DNA from: Colwellia psychrerythraea
GTDB taxonomy: Bacteria > Pseudomonadota > Gammaproteobacteria > Enterobacterales > Alteromonadaceae
Assembly: GCF_000764225.1 (NCBI RefSeq)
Contig: NZ_JQED01000017.1
Span: 1 to 64,000 of the forward strand
Direction: 5' to 3'
DNA: 64,000 nt
Shown one piece after another: positions 10,728-20,049 of this stretch. The notes under the pieces are model-generated. The model searched no databases, was not told the origin of the DNA, and worked only from the letters and a program-made list of their open reading frames with translations. A program made the position numbers and the translations under genes. Each line of letters begins with the position of its first letter. The stretch's first letter is position 1.

Positions 10728-12908
10728 TTAAAATTGGTAGTCGAAGCTAGCACCAAACACTAATGGCTCAGCAAGCTGGCTATATTGCTTCGGGGTATAG
10801 CCGTCACGCGGGTCATTACCAAAGTAAAAACCACGGTTATCATATTCTTTATCGGTAAGGTTTCTACCCCAAAGCTTAATTTGCCAGTTATCTTGTAAGT
10901 AGCTAATCGAAGCGTTAAGTAAAACAATGGCTTCAGATTTAATATCTGCTTCAGGAATTGGGCTGAAAACACCTTCTTGATATTCATAATAGCGAGTATC
11001 AGAGAAGTAGTACTCATCCTTTCCATTAACAGATAGATTAAATAGCCACTCTTCAGTTGGCTGGTAGTTTATGCCGACGTTAAATTGGTAGCTAGGTGCG
11101 TGTGCTTGCTCAGCTCCTGATAAAGAGTTGCCATCATCATCAACAAACTCATCAAATTTAGTCTCAAGCAAACCCAATGAACCATAAAGGTTAATCGAGT
11201 CATTCAGCTGCCAAGCCGATTCAATTTCAATACCATAATTACTGCCTGAGGTAGCATTTCCAAGGTAGCTAATGAATTCAGAGCTATTATCCTCACGTTC
11301 GATAGTTTTTGACGTTTTTACCTGGATATCAGTTCTATCCATATAAAATACAGCCGTTCTGATAAAAGCACTATTATCGAGTAAGGCAACCTTGTAGCCC
11401 ACCTCATAGTTAGTCAAGTATTCAGGATCAAAGCTGCGCAAATCTTCTGGTAAGGTACCGTCAGTGTTATGTCCACCAGCTTTATAACCACGATTGATTG
11501 AACCATACCAAAAGCTATCAGCTGTTTGTTGGAAACCAAGTACTAGTTTTCCGCCTACCATGGTGTCGCTGATATCATCATTAAATTGGTTTGAATTGAT
11601 GTAGTCAGCGCTATAATTTTCAATACGTAGACCAGAAGTTAATGACCAGCGCTCGCTTAACTGAGTATCTAATTGAGCATAAGCAGCAATGCTTGTGCTT
11701 TTGTTAATTGAAGTAAAGTCAGAATCGGCATAAGTATATTGGCGTAATAAGTCTTCATCATCTTGTTTGTAGAAAAGACCCGTAACCCAGGCTGTTGTGC
11801 CGTTAAATATTTCTTCACCCTGATTTGATATTGCGCGTAATTCCGCGGTAAGTACTTCTTTTTCGCGATAATAATGATCAGTAGAGTTATATTCCCAGTA
11901 GGCATAATCAGGATCAATATCGGGGTTGATAGTTGGATCTGAAATTCCAGCATACGCCCAGTCTTCATCATAACCATAAGCTAAGTCAGAATCGGCATTA
12001 CTAATAATGGCTAACACTGTGGCACTGTCAAAGCCTTGATACGTAAATTTAGCAGAGAAAGCGGCAGTTTCTTGTTGGTCAAAGCCTGGTTGGTCCGAGT
12101 AGGTTTCTCTGGTGTTATCTAATGAGAAAGCATCATAGCCATTATCAAAATCGAAATAAAAACCTGCAAGGTCAATTGTTAGATCCTTGCTGGCCTCAAT
12201 TGCTAATTTACCACGGATAGTTAACTCGTCACGGTTATTCGTATCATCACGCGGTAAATGAACATTATCTATAAAGCCATCACTCGTTAGTTGGTTCACG
12301 GCAAAGCGGTAGTTTACTGTGTCACTAGCTGAGCCTGATAAGGCAACGCCTAGGTCGTAGCTACCGTAATTGCCAACGCCTAATTGCAATGCACCTTCAA
12401 AATCTTCAGTTGGCTCATTGGTGGTGATATTCAACATGCCGGCAATGGCATTGACACCAAAACGAGTACCTTGAGGGCCACGAAAAATTTCTGCTTGTTG
12501 AACATCAAAAAGCGAAGCAACGCTACCAATACCAGTAAAATCGACATCGTCAATAATTACGCCAACAGACGGATTGATTGGCTCTTGAAATTGGCTACGC
12601 TCACCAATACCACGAATTTGGTAATATCTTGCACGTTGTGAGCCGCTAGCAAAGTTAACATTAGGGCTAACCGCAACTAATTCCTCAAGGTGTTTTGCAT
12701 TACGTTGTTTGATTTCAATATCGGTTAACACTGACAATGAAGCTGGAGTACTTTGTAAGTTCTGTTGTCGAAAATCACTGGTGACAGTAATGGTCTCAAG
12801 GTTGTCTATGTTGTTAGTGTCGTTACTCGTTTGCTCTTCTGCTGAAGTAGCAACGTTAAATAGACATGCAGTGATAGCTATACAAATAGTAGATTTGGAG
12901 AAAGTCAT
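10728..12908 (-). CDS. TonB-dependent outer membrane receptor, probable thiamine uptake
   Basis: A 726-residue receptor with a signal peptide (about residues 1-22), a TonB-box-like ETITVTSDFRQQ near residue 40, a plug with GVIIDDVDF and AEIFRGPQGTRFG, and a 22-strand barrel ending in the aromatic C-terminus ASFDYQF. It is the first gene after a TPP riboswitch and is followed by thiamine-binding and PnuT-type genes. This matches the receptor called Omr1 in comparative studies of thiamine regulons. Thiamine or a phosphate ester is therefore the likely ligand, although the sequence alone does not show the ligand. Confidence 0.88.
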   Translation of the reverse strand: MTFSKSTICIAITACLFNVATSAEEQTSNDTNNIDNLETITVTSDFRQQNLQSTPASLSVLTDIEIKQRNAKHLEELVAVSPNVNFASGSQRARYYQIRGIGERSQFQEPINPSVGVIIDDVDFTGIGSVASLFDVQQAEIFRGPQGTRFGVNAIAGMLNITTNEPTEDFEGALQLGVGNYGSYDLGVALSGSASDTVNYRFAVNQLTSDGFIDNVHLPRDDTNNRDELTIRGKLAIEASKDLTIDLAGFYFDFDNGYDAFSLDNTRETYSDQPGFDQQETAAFSAKFTYQGFDSATVLAIISNADSDLAYGYDEDWAYAGISDPTINPDIDPDYAYWEYNSTDHYYREKEVLTAELRAISNQGEEIFNGTTAWVTGLFYKQDDEDLLRQYTYADSDFTSINKSTSIAAYAQLDTQLSERWSLTSGLRIENYSADYINSNQFNDDISDTMVGGKLVLGFQQTADSFWYGSINRGYKAGGHNTDGTLPEDLRSFDPEYLTNYEVGYKVALLDNSAFIRTAVFYMDRTDIQVKTSKTIEREDNSSEFISYLGNATSGSNYGIEIESAWQLNDSINLYGSLGLLETKFDEFVDDDGNSLSGAEQAHAPSYQFNVGINYQPTEEWLFNLSVNGKDEYYFSDTRYYEYQEGVFSPIPEADIKSEAIVLLNASISYLQDNWQIKLWGRNLTDKEYDNRGFYFGNDPRDGYTPKQYSQLAEPLVFGASFDYQF

Positions 12909-12984
12909 AAAGTCTCATCAAAAAAATAAAAAGTAAGAGCGTGTGCAAGGAGGATAATTTCGATGAATTTGAAGATTTATCTAT

Positions 12985-13098
12985 AACCATCCCTATGCCA
13001 AAAAATTATGAAAATTAATTTTCTGCCCAGGTTCAAAGAGTATATTTCTCAGCGACTAATCAGTTAAAAAAGATTAAATGACAGCGCACCCCTTGGTT
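12985..13098 (-). promoter_or_regulatory. TPP riboswitch (THI box)
   Basis: Read on the minus strand, the segment holds the conserved parts of the thiamine pyrophosphate aptamer in order: AGGGGTGC (13085-13093), GCTGAGA (13047-13053), CTCTTTGAACCTG (13025-13038) and the closing GCATAGGGA (12989-12998). A TAGAAT -10 element at 13106-13111 would start RNA just before the aptamer. It should shut down the four-gene thiamine uptake operon when TPP is plentiful. About 75 bases remain before the receptor ATG for the expression platform; no clear terminator hairpin is seen there, so translational control is likely. Confidence 0.92.
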
Positions 13099-13249
13099 CG
13101 CCGCCATTCTAGCAAATAATTTCACTATAATCTTTTTATTATTAGGTACCTTAGGTATATTGGGGAATCCACATTGTGGTAACGTCATATAATACCAATA
13201 GAACTCATTTATAAATCCATTTGGTATATAACAAAAGTAGTGAGTGTTT

Positions 13250-16200
13250 ATGTTTCCTAATTGGCAATTAGTGTTGTTAAGTTTGGCTTATATCAGCCTA
13301 TTGTTTTTAATTGCTTTTCTAGGTGACCGATACCGACATCAGTTGGCGAGAAAGGGACAGAGTATTATTTATGCGCTGACCTTAGGCGTTTATTGTACCT
13401 CTTGGAGTTTTTTAGGCACAACTGGGCAAGCATCAACTAGTTTACTGTCTCATTTACCTATTTATTTAGGGCCTATTCTATTATTTGTTTTTGCTTGGCC
13501 CTTTATTCAACGTATTATTCGCGTGAGTTTAAAGCTTCATTTAACTTCGATTGCGGATCTATTGGCGGCTAGATTTGGCAAGTCGCATAACCTTGCTATT
13601 ATGGTCACCATAGTTGCACTCGTTGGCACCATGCCTTATATCGCGCTGCAACTAAAAGCAATGGTGTACTCCTTTCAACAACTTCAAATAGATCAAAGTT
13701 TAAATAGTTGGCACATAGGTTTAGTTGTTAGTCTTGTTTTAGCGTTCTTTACGGTGTTATTCGGTATTAGACATATAGATGTTACTGAGCGACATCCAGG
13801 TGTGATGTTAGCAATTGCCTTTGAGTCTTTAGTAAAGATATCCGCTTTTTTAGCCGTAGGTATTTTTGTTTGTTTTGTTTTATACGACTCACCAGCTGAT
13901 ATTTGGCAACAGGCCAATGCTAATGAATTACTCGAGCAGCAATTAACGATAGATAATGTTACCTCGATGTTTGCTTTGTTGGTGATTGTCATGGCGGCAT
14001 TTTTGTCTTTACCGAGGCAATTTCAAGTCATGGTCGTTGAACTCAAAGATCAAAGAGATACTTGGTTAAGTCGTCGAGTTTTTCCAATTTATATCTTAAT
14101 TTTTGCCTTTTTTGCAGTACCTCTCGGTTTGGCTGGTCAAATGCTACTTGGCAATACTGTGCCTTCTGATACCTATGTACTCTTTTTACCTGATGTTACT
14201 CAGCAAACGTGGTTGACCTTATTTGCCTTTTTAGGTGCTGTCTCAGCGGCTAGTTCTATGGTTGTTATTTCGTCGATTGCTTTAAGTACTATGCTAAGTA
14301 ACGAAATCGTTTTTCCACTACTTTATCGTCGCCAAAAAGTAGCACAAACCGATTATGATAATTTTCGCAATCGTTTGTTGAATATAAGAAAATTCTTGGC
14401 TTTGTTTGTCATCTTATTGGGGTATGGTGTTTTCATCATGGCTTCTCCAGATACACTCTCTTCATTAGGTGAAGTGGCTTTTGGCGCATTCGCTCAATTA
14501 ACCCCTGCTTTAATCGCAGCTTTTTATTGGCGTCGGGCCAGTTTAATGGGCGTTTATGCAGGAATCTTAGTTGGCTTTATTCTCTGGTTAAGCCTTAACT
14601 TTTTACCGCAGTTTGGTTTATACGCTTCGCCTTTTGCAGAAGGCTTTTTACCTGTTAAAACCACAGCTACCCTATTTAGTTTAGGCGCCAATATTATTGT
14701 CATGTGGGCCTTGTCGCAAATTAGTAGACAAAGTGTACAAGAGCGTGTTCAAGCATCATTGTTTTTAGAGTGGCAATCGCCTAAGTTATTAAAAGTAGAG
14801 AAAAAAAGACAACTTGATGTCAGTGAGTTAGAGTTATTAGCGTCGCGTTTTGTTGGTTTAGAAAAAGCGCATGCAAATTTTAATTCTTTTTTATCAACGC
14901 ATGATAAAAAAGAGTTAGGTAATGTCATTTATAACCAACAGCTTATTCAGCATACTGAGAATACCTTAGCCACTGTTATGGGGTCATCTTCAGCACGATT
15001 AGTACTTTCTTCTGCTTTAGATGGCCGTGATCTTGCACTTGAAGAGCTGGCGGTACTTGTTGAAGATGCATCAAGTCAGCGGCAAGAGTTTTCTCAAAAT
15101 TTACTGCAAAGTGCTATTGAAAATGCCAGTGAAGGCATTTCGATTGTTGATGATGAGCTACGATTAGTTGCTTGGAATAAAAAATACTTAGATTTATTCG
15201 AATACCCTGCAGAATTGGTTTATATGGGAAGTCCTATATCAGCACTTATACGCCATAATGTGCAACGAGGGTTATGTGGCTCGGGCGATATAGATTCACA
15301 GGTAGAGCGTCGTTTAGATTTTTTACGTAAAGGCAGTCCACATAGCTCAGAGCGTCAACAAGTCAGTGGTCAAACTATTCGTATTGAAGGTAACCCACTG
15401 CCAGGTGGTGGCTTTGTCATGTTGTTTTCTGATATCACTGCTTATAGGCAAGCAGAGCAAGTACTCAAAGAAGCAAACCTTGATCTTGAAACTCGTGTTT
15501 ATGAGCGTACGTTAACGCTAGCGAAAACAAATGAAGCGCTGGCGAAAGCACATGAGAAAGCAGAGCAAGCGCATTTGAAAAAAAGCCAGTACTTAAATGC
15601 CTGTAGCCATGATTTAATGCAACCGCTAGAAGCGGCAAGATTATTTACTTCGGCATTATCAGAGCAAAATAATTTAACCTCAGATCAACAACGGCAAGTC
15701 GAGAATATTGATCGCTCGCTCAAAGCGGCTAATGATTTATTAGCCGATTTAGCTGAAATTGCTCGATTAGAAAGTGGCAATATCAAGGCTAACATTCAAG
15801 CTTTTGCCCTGAATGAATTATTTGAAGACTTAGCACAAGAATTTTCTGCGCTTGCTATTGAGAAGTCAGTAGAGTTCCGTTTGGCTGTGAGTAAGGTGTG
15901 GGTGAAGTCAGATCGTCACTTATTAAGACGTATCATTCAAAATTTAGTTGGTAATGCCTTTAGGTATGCAAGTCCTGGTAAAGTATTATTGGGCGCTCGA
16001 GTCTTTAATAACCAAGTGATTATTCAGATTTTAGATAATGGGCCAGGTATTCCAGTAGAGAAACAGGTCGTGGTATTTGAGCAATTTACTCAACTGAATA
16101 CACCGAATAATCAAGCTGGAAGAGGCTTAGGTTTAGGATTGAATATCACGCAAAGTTTAGCGCAGTTATTGGGGCACACCTTAAGTTTGCAATCAAAAGC

Positions 16201-16717
16201 AATGCAAGGCTGTAAATTTTCTGTGCAGGTAGAACAAGCTGAACCGGTAATACAAAGTAGTAATAGTAGTCCAAGCTTTAATGTAGCGCTAAAAGACATT
16301 ACCGTCTTATGTATTGATAATGATCCGGATGTCCTTAGTGGTATGGTTGAGTTACTCTCAGCATGGCAATGCAATATTCTTGCGGCGGATTCTCGAGAAA
16401 CAGCTTTAGAAGAGTTTGCGAATCATAGTCAAGAAATAGATATTTTATTAGTGGATTATCAATTGGGTTATCAAGCAGATGACCCCACAGGTGAGCAAGT
16501 TGATGGTCTAACATTAATCAGTGATTTACGTAGTCAATGTCATCATTCATTACCCGCTATATTAATCACAGCGACAACAGAATTAGGCATTGAAGAAAAG
16601 GCTCAAAGTATGGATGTGGGATATATGAGAAAGCTAGTTAAACCCGCAGCGTTAAGGGCAATGATGAGTGCTATGCTCGCTAAAAAATTACAAGCGGATT
16701 ATGTCGGTTACAGTTAG
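13250..16717 (+). CDS. hybrid sensor kinase: SLC5 transporter - PAS - histidine kinase - receiver
   Basis: About 1155 residues. Residues 1-500 are a sodium:solute symporter (SLC5/PutP-like) domain with some 13 membrane segments. A PAS domain (about 625-740, SEGISIVDDELRLVAWNKKYLDLF) and a coiled coil follow. The kinase has its H-box histidine near residue 786 (NACSHDLMQPLEAA), N-box NLVGNAFRYA, DNGPGIP and GRGLGLGLN. The C-terminal receiver has its acceptor Asp near residue 1070 (ILLVDYQLG) and the KP lysine. CbrA-type sensors share this layout and control carbon/nitrogen use. No separate response regulator lies beside it. An upstream GTG (13244) is possible; ATG 13250 is better placed behind GTGAG. 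The substrate is unknown. Confidence 0.9.
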   Translation: MFPNWQLVLLSLAYISLLFLIAFLGDRYRHQLARKGQSIIYALTLGVYCTSWSFLGTTGQASTSLLSHLPIYLGPILLFVFAWPFIQRIIRVSLKLHLTSIADLLAARFGKSHNLAIMVTIVALVGTMPYIALQLKAMVYSFQQLQIDQSLNSWHIGLVVSLVLAFFTVLFGIRHIDVTERHPGVMLAIAFESLVKISAFLAVGIFVCFVLYDSPADIWQQANANELLEQQLTIDNVTSMFALLVIVMAAFLSLPRQFQVMVVELKDQRDTWLSRRVFPIYILIFAFFAVPLGLAGQMLLGNTVPSDTYVLFLPDVTQQTWLTLFAFLGAVSAASSMVVISSIALSTMLSNEIVFPLLYRRQKVAQTDYDNFRNRLLNIRKFLALFVILLGYGVFIMASPDTLSSLGEVAFGAFAQLTPALIAAFYWRRASLMGVYAGILVGFILWLSLNFLPQFGLYASPFAEGFLPVKTTATLFSLGANIIVMWALSQISRQSVQERVQASLFLEWQSPKLLKVEKKRQLDVSELELLASRFVGLEKAHANFNSFLSTHDKKELGNVIYNQQLIQHTENTLATVMGSSSARLVLSSALDGRDLALEELAVLVEDASSQRQEFSQNLLQSAIENASEGISIVDDELRLVAWNKKYLDLFEYPAELVYMGSPISALIRHNVQRGLCGSGDIDSQVERRLDFLRKGSPHSSERQQVSGQTIRIEGNPLPGGGFVMLFSDITAYRQAEQVLKEANLDLETRVYERTLTLAKTNEALAKAHEKAEQAHLKKSQYLNACSHDLMQPLEAARLFTSALSEQNNLTSDQQRQVENIDRSLKAANDLLADLAEIARLESGNIKANIQAFALNELFEDLAQEFSALAIEKSVEFRLAVSKVWVKSDRHLLRRIIQNLVGNAFRYASPGKVLLGARVFNNQVIIQILDNGPGIPVEKQVVVFEQFTQLNTPNNQAGRGLGLGLNITQSLAQLLGHTLSLQSKAMQGCKFSVQVEQAEPVIQSSNSSPSFNVALKDITVLCIDNDPDVLSGMVELLSAWQCNILAADSRETALEEFANHSQEIDILLVDYQLGYQADDPTGEQVDGLTLISDLRSQCHHSLPAILITATTELGIEEKAQSMDVGYMRKLVKPAALRAMMSAMLAKKLQADYVGYS

Positions 16718-16723
16718 GCTAAC

Positions 16724-16752
16724 ACCGTTGATAATATAATATTATCAACGGT
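16724..16752 (+). terminator. palindrome after the hybrid kinase
   Basis: ACCGTTGATAATAT and ATATTATCAACGGT form a perfect palindrome seven bases after the stop, followed only by ATTTTC. It may be a weak terminator or a 3' protecting hairpin upstream of the stronger one at 16782. Confidence 0.55.
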
Positions 16753-16781
16753 ATTTTCGGTATAACAAAGAGTGCAAAATT

Positions 16782-16813
16782 AAAGCTGTTACATATTATG
16801 TAACAGCTTTTTT
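16782..16813 (+). terminator. rho-independent terminator
   Basis: AAAGCTGTTACAT and ATGTAACAGCTTT form a perfect 13-bp stem around a three-base loop and run into six or more Ts. It ends the hybrid kinase transcript. Confidence 0.85.
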
Positions 16814-16847
16814 ACTGCGTTATAACTTCGCTATGTGCTATATATTG

Positions 16848-16898
16848 AGGAACGTTAGGGAACTCTAATGGTAATTAGAGTTCTATATAACCGTTCCT
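16848..16898 (+). promoter_or_regulatory. nested hairpin in the leader of the FG-GAP gene
   Basis: An outer stem AGGAACG / CGTTCCT encloses an inner stem GAACTCTAAT / ATTAGAGTTC with a four-base loop. It lies about 75 bases upstream of the next gene and no T-run follows. A structured leader or an operator is possible; no family was recognised. Confidence 0.45.
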
Positions 16899-16974
16899 TA
16901 ACGTCAACACGCTGAAATTGACACCTTATTGGGAACGGCTGTAGATTGTCATTCTTATCATATGGAGCTTACTT

Positions 16975-18498
16975 TTGTTGTATAACAATAGAACCTTGTT
17001 TACCTTACTTGCTGCTTTGAGTTGTGTAACCTCTTCACTAGCAGTAGCAAGCAATTCAAAAGCGGTTGAGTTTAATGAAATTATTATTAATTCACCGTAC
17101 AAACTTACTCAAGAAATTATTGCAGCAGATGTTCTCCCAAATGATGGAACTGAACTGATAACTTTTTCTGTTGATGAAGAAAGCAATCGTTGGTTAATGG
17201 TATATCAGTTAGATCATACGGCTAAACAATTTGTTATTGCAGAAAAAGTGATTGTACCTACCGAGTTTTATCGCTTTGATCTGAGTAAGCAAAACGCTGA
17301 GGATAAGCAAAGATTATATTTCCTTTCTACCGATTCTTTATTCCAGTACCAAGATAATAAGTTTAAGCGACTGGCAAAAATTGACTCGCTCTATATTAAA
17401 GAACAGGCTGACTTTATTAGTCGAGGCAACTTTATTCAAAACTTAAACAATGATGATTTTGATGATGTCATTATTGCTGACTTTAATAAGACGCATGTAT
17501 TTATAGGGCAAGGATTAAATACCTTTGCTAAGCAAACATTGCCAATAAAACCTAGTGTCCGTGTTTTATCTGCAGGAGCAAGTTACACCGAAACTCAGTT
17601 ATATTTTAGTGATGTGAACTTTGATGGTAAAACGGATATTTTAGTGGTGGGGGATGGTGAAATGCTTGTTTACTCACAATACGGAACGAGCCATTTTACT
17701 AAAGAAGCGACACGTATAGCGATTAATAAAGCAATCAGTGGCACTGAATGGTGGAATAAGCGAGATGAAAGCGGTGAACAATTAGATCAAAGTGATTTGG
17801 AATATAGGAAAATTGAAGAACTGCGAGATGTGAATGGTGATGGTATGACTGATATGGTTGTGCGTTATACTAAAACTTCTGGTGTACTTGATCGTGTAAA
17901 TGATTATGAAATATTTCTCGGAAATCAAAAGCAAGCTGCTTTAAGTTATGCAAATGAGGCTGATAGTGTTATTCACGCAGAAGGTACATTAACCGGTTTT
18001 GAGTTTGTTGATATTAATAATGATGACAAACTTGAGGTGTTGCTTGCGGGTTTTGATATTGGTCTATCGCAAATAATTGGAGCTTTAGTTACTGGGGGGA
18101 TTGATCAAGATGTTTACGTTTTCAAAATGAACAAAGATGACAAGTTTCCAACCCGACCGGCAATTAAAAAAGGCGTGGAATTGACTTTTAGCTTAACCTC
18201 AGGGCAAAGTGGTAGCCCAATTGTTGAGTTAGCAGACTTAAATGGCGATGGACTGAAAGAACTTGTTCTATCGAATGACGATGATGAATTGAAAATATAT
18301 CTAGGTATAAAACCCAATAAGAAGAAAAAATCATTTAAAAAACGTAGTGTCAGTTACGATACTACCCTTCCTAAAGATGGCAGTTTAGTGATGGTGAAAG
18401 ATTTAAATGGTGATGGTAAAGATGATTTATTGATGAAGTTCTCTCGTCTTGATGGTGAAGATAAAGCTAAGCAGTTTAAGGTGCTCTTTTCTCAATAA
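16975..18498 (+). CDS. secreted FG-GAP/VCBS repeat protein
   Basis: A 507-residue protein with a signal peptide (LFTLLAALSCVTSSLAVA) and at least six calcium-binding FG-GAP-type loops: NLNNDDFDDVII, DVNFDGKTDILV, DVNGDGMTDMVV, DINNDDKLEVLL, DLNGDGLKELVL and DLNGDGKDDLLM. These usually build a beta-propeller in the periplasm or outside the cell. No enzyme domain is visible. The start is a TTG at 16975 behind GGAG (seven-base spacing); a second TTG follows directly. It is a single-gene unit, and the specific function is not known. Confidence 0.82.
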   Translation: MLYNNRTLFTLLAALSCVTSSLAVASNSKAVEFNEIIINSPYKLTQEIIAADVLPNDGTELITFSVDEESNRWLMVYQLDHTAKQFVIAEKVIVPTEFYRFDLSKQNAEDKQRLYFLSTDSLFQYQDNKFKRLAKIDSLYIKEQADFISRGNFIQNLNNDDFDDVIIADFNKTHVFIGQGLNTFAKQTLPIKPSVRVLSAGASYTETQLYFSDVNFDGKTDILVVGDGEMLVYSQYGTSHFTKEATRIAINKAISGTEWWNKRDESGEQLDQSDLEYRKIEELRDVNGDGMTDMVVRYTKTSGVLDRVNDYEIFLGNQKQAALSYANEADSVIHAEGTLTGFEFVDINNDDKLEVLLAGFDIGLSQIIGALVTGGIDQDVYVFKMNKDDKFPTRPAIKKGVELTFSLTSGQSGSPIVELADLNGDGLKELVLSNDDDELKIYLGIKPNKKKKSFKKRSVSYDTTLPKDGSLVMVKDLNGDGKDDLLMKFSRLDGEDKAKQFKVLFSQ

Positions 18499-18565
18499 AT
18501 TTGTAAGCTTGCTATCATTCCGTAAAATAACCGCAAACCAGCGATGCTAGCGTAGTTTATTAATT

Positions 18566-18772
18566 ATGAAACAAGTCATTTGTGGTTATCATCAAGATGA
18601 AGAAAATCATTGGGTGGCTCAACTTGCCTGTGGTCATTTTCAACATGTGAGACATAATCCCCCTTTTATCAATCGCCCTTGGGTAATTTCGCTCGAGGGG
18701 CGTCAGGGCATGTTAGGTCATTTGTTACAATGTAAGAAGTGTGATGAGTCAGCACCTAAGGATAAGCTTTAA
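18566..18772 (+). CDS. DUF3565 family small protein
   Basis: A 68-residue protein with CGYHQDEENHWVAQLACGHFQHVRHNPPF and a C-terminal LLQCKKCDE. The Cys and His pattern (CGH, HVRH, CKKC) is that of the DUF3565 family and suggests metal binding. The function is unknown. It lies alone between the FG-GAP gene and the convergent hem operon. Confidence 0.8.
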   Translation: MKQVICGYHQDEENHWVAQLACGHFQHVRHNPPFINRPWVISLEGRQGMLGHLLQCKKCDESAPKDKL

Positions 18773-18780
18773 CCTAGTGT

Positions 18781-18830
18781 CAGGTTCTTGTTGAGCATTT
18801 GCTTAGTAATAGCAACTTAGCAAGAACCTG
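18781..18830. terminator. bidirectional hairpin between convergent genes
   Basis: CAGGTTCTTG and CAAGAACCTG are perfect 10-base arms with a 30-base loop, placed between the DUF3565 stop and the hemY stop. T-richness is modest on both strands, so termination is likely but not certain. Confidence 0.5.
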
Positions 18831-18837
18831 TTGTTAT

Positions 18838-20049
18838 TTATAAGGTGTTTGCTTTTGACCACATAGCATCAGCTGCTTGAAATTGCCCTTGTTTACTATG
18901 TACTTGTGCAAATGCTTGTAAATCTTGACGGTCGTACTGCACTCCGTATTCTTCATGTTCTAGCTTTAATAAGCTACCAAATGCTTTTTCTGCCATAGAA
19001 TATTGGTCACTTTTCATCGCTAAATGGCCTAAACAACTCAGCCATTTACCGCTATGGATATCCTTATGAAGTTGTTTTTGTACTATGGCAATTAACTCAT
19101 CAGCTCGCTTAATGGGTAAGTTACGGATTTGTTTTAAAAAGTCGCTACTGGGGGACTTTTTAAAAAGTGGTACCAATAACTTATTTAAAGGTTCGATGAT
19201 TTCGTTCTCGGCTAATACTTTGCAGTAAGCAAATAATACCGCTTCTCGCTGTTTAACTTTACGGCTGAGACCACTCCAATTATCATGCAAAGTTTTGCTA
19301 TCATGCAGCTTGATACTTTCATTAAAGCTGCCGTAATAGGCGACTCGCTCCCAACTATGAACGGTATCATCGGTAATCGTTTTTTCTTTGCGCGCTGCTG
19401 GCATGTAGTGCAAGGCCTTTGCATAGCGTTGCTCAATGATACATAAGTCAATTTCAAGCGCTAATAAGCGAGCATCATGGCCAATTTGTTTGTGGTTTTC
19501 ATCGATTAATGCACGGGCTTTAGCGTAGGTTTCAGACTTATCTTGGTTCATCAATAGCTTAATATTAATAATGATACTTTCTAAACCAACATCCTTAAGT
19601 TTAACGGTTTCTTTTTCAAGTAAAGCTAAATAGTGATTGGTGTTACTGCTTAGATCTAACTTAGCTGATGCTGATGCAGCAAGTAGATAAGCGCTCTGCT
19701 TTCTTTTTGATGGAATTGCACTTTTAGCAAATAATGCTTCTGCTTGGCTATAATCCTCTAGCATATACGCAGCTAAACCTTTATTGAAGTTAGCAATACC
19801 GCGGCGTTGTCCGGCGAAAGCTATCTTATTCCAAGTACCAAAGCTAAAGTTTAAGCCGCCACGTAATATTTTTAAGCTGAAGATAAGCGCAATGAAAAGT
19901 AGCGTCAGCATAATAGCAGCTGATAATACGGTTAATTCAATGGTGGTATTACCCATAGCAATAAGAATGTAACCCTTTTCATCAATTAAAAAAGGGCTTA
20001 TTGCCATCACACTGAAAAAGATAATCAAGGCAATAATAATGCGGATCAT
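18838..20049 (-). CDS. hemY: HemY, TPR membrane protein of the heme operon
   Basis: A 403-residue inner-membrane protein with two N-terminal membrane segments (about 3-21 and 43-62) and a cytoplasmic tetratricopeptide-like helical part starting at NFNKGLAAYMLEDYSQAEALFAKSA. In enterobacteria hemY is the last gene of hemCDXY; despite its name it is not a protoporphyrinogen oxidase, and a chaperone or scaffold role in heme synthesis is assumed. Its start overlaps the hemX stop by four bases. Confidence 0.9.
   Translation of the reverse strand: MIRIIIALIIFFSVMAISPFLIDEKGYILIAMGNTTIELTVLSAAIMLTLLFIALIFSLKILRGGLNFSFGTWNKIAFAGQRRGIANFNKGLAAYMLEDYSQAEALFAKSAIPSKRKQSAYLLAASASAKLDLSSNTNHYLALLEKETVKLKDVGLESIIINIKLLMNQDKSETYAKARALIDENHKQIGHDARLLALEIDLCIIEQRYAKALHYMPAARKEKTITDDTVHSWERVAYYGSFNESIKLHDSKTLHDNWSGLSRKVKQREAVLFAYCKVLAENEIIEPLNKLLVPLFKKSPSSDFLKQIRNLPIKRADELIAIVQKQLHKDIHSGKWLSCLGHLAMKSDQYSMAEKAFGSLLKLEHEEYGVQYDRQDLQAFAQVHSKQGQFQAADAMWSKANTL

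Noticed and set aside
13193..13227. Short palindromic pair ATACCAAT ... TTTGGTAT before the hybrid kinase gene.
   Set aside because: It has the same end motif as the MITE-like elements but only about 20 bases inside and no internal similarity to them. It could be a remnant or chance in AT-rich sequence, so it is not listed as an element.
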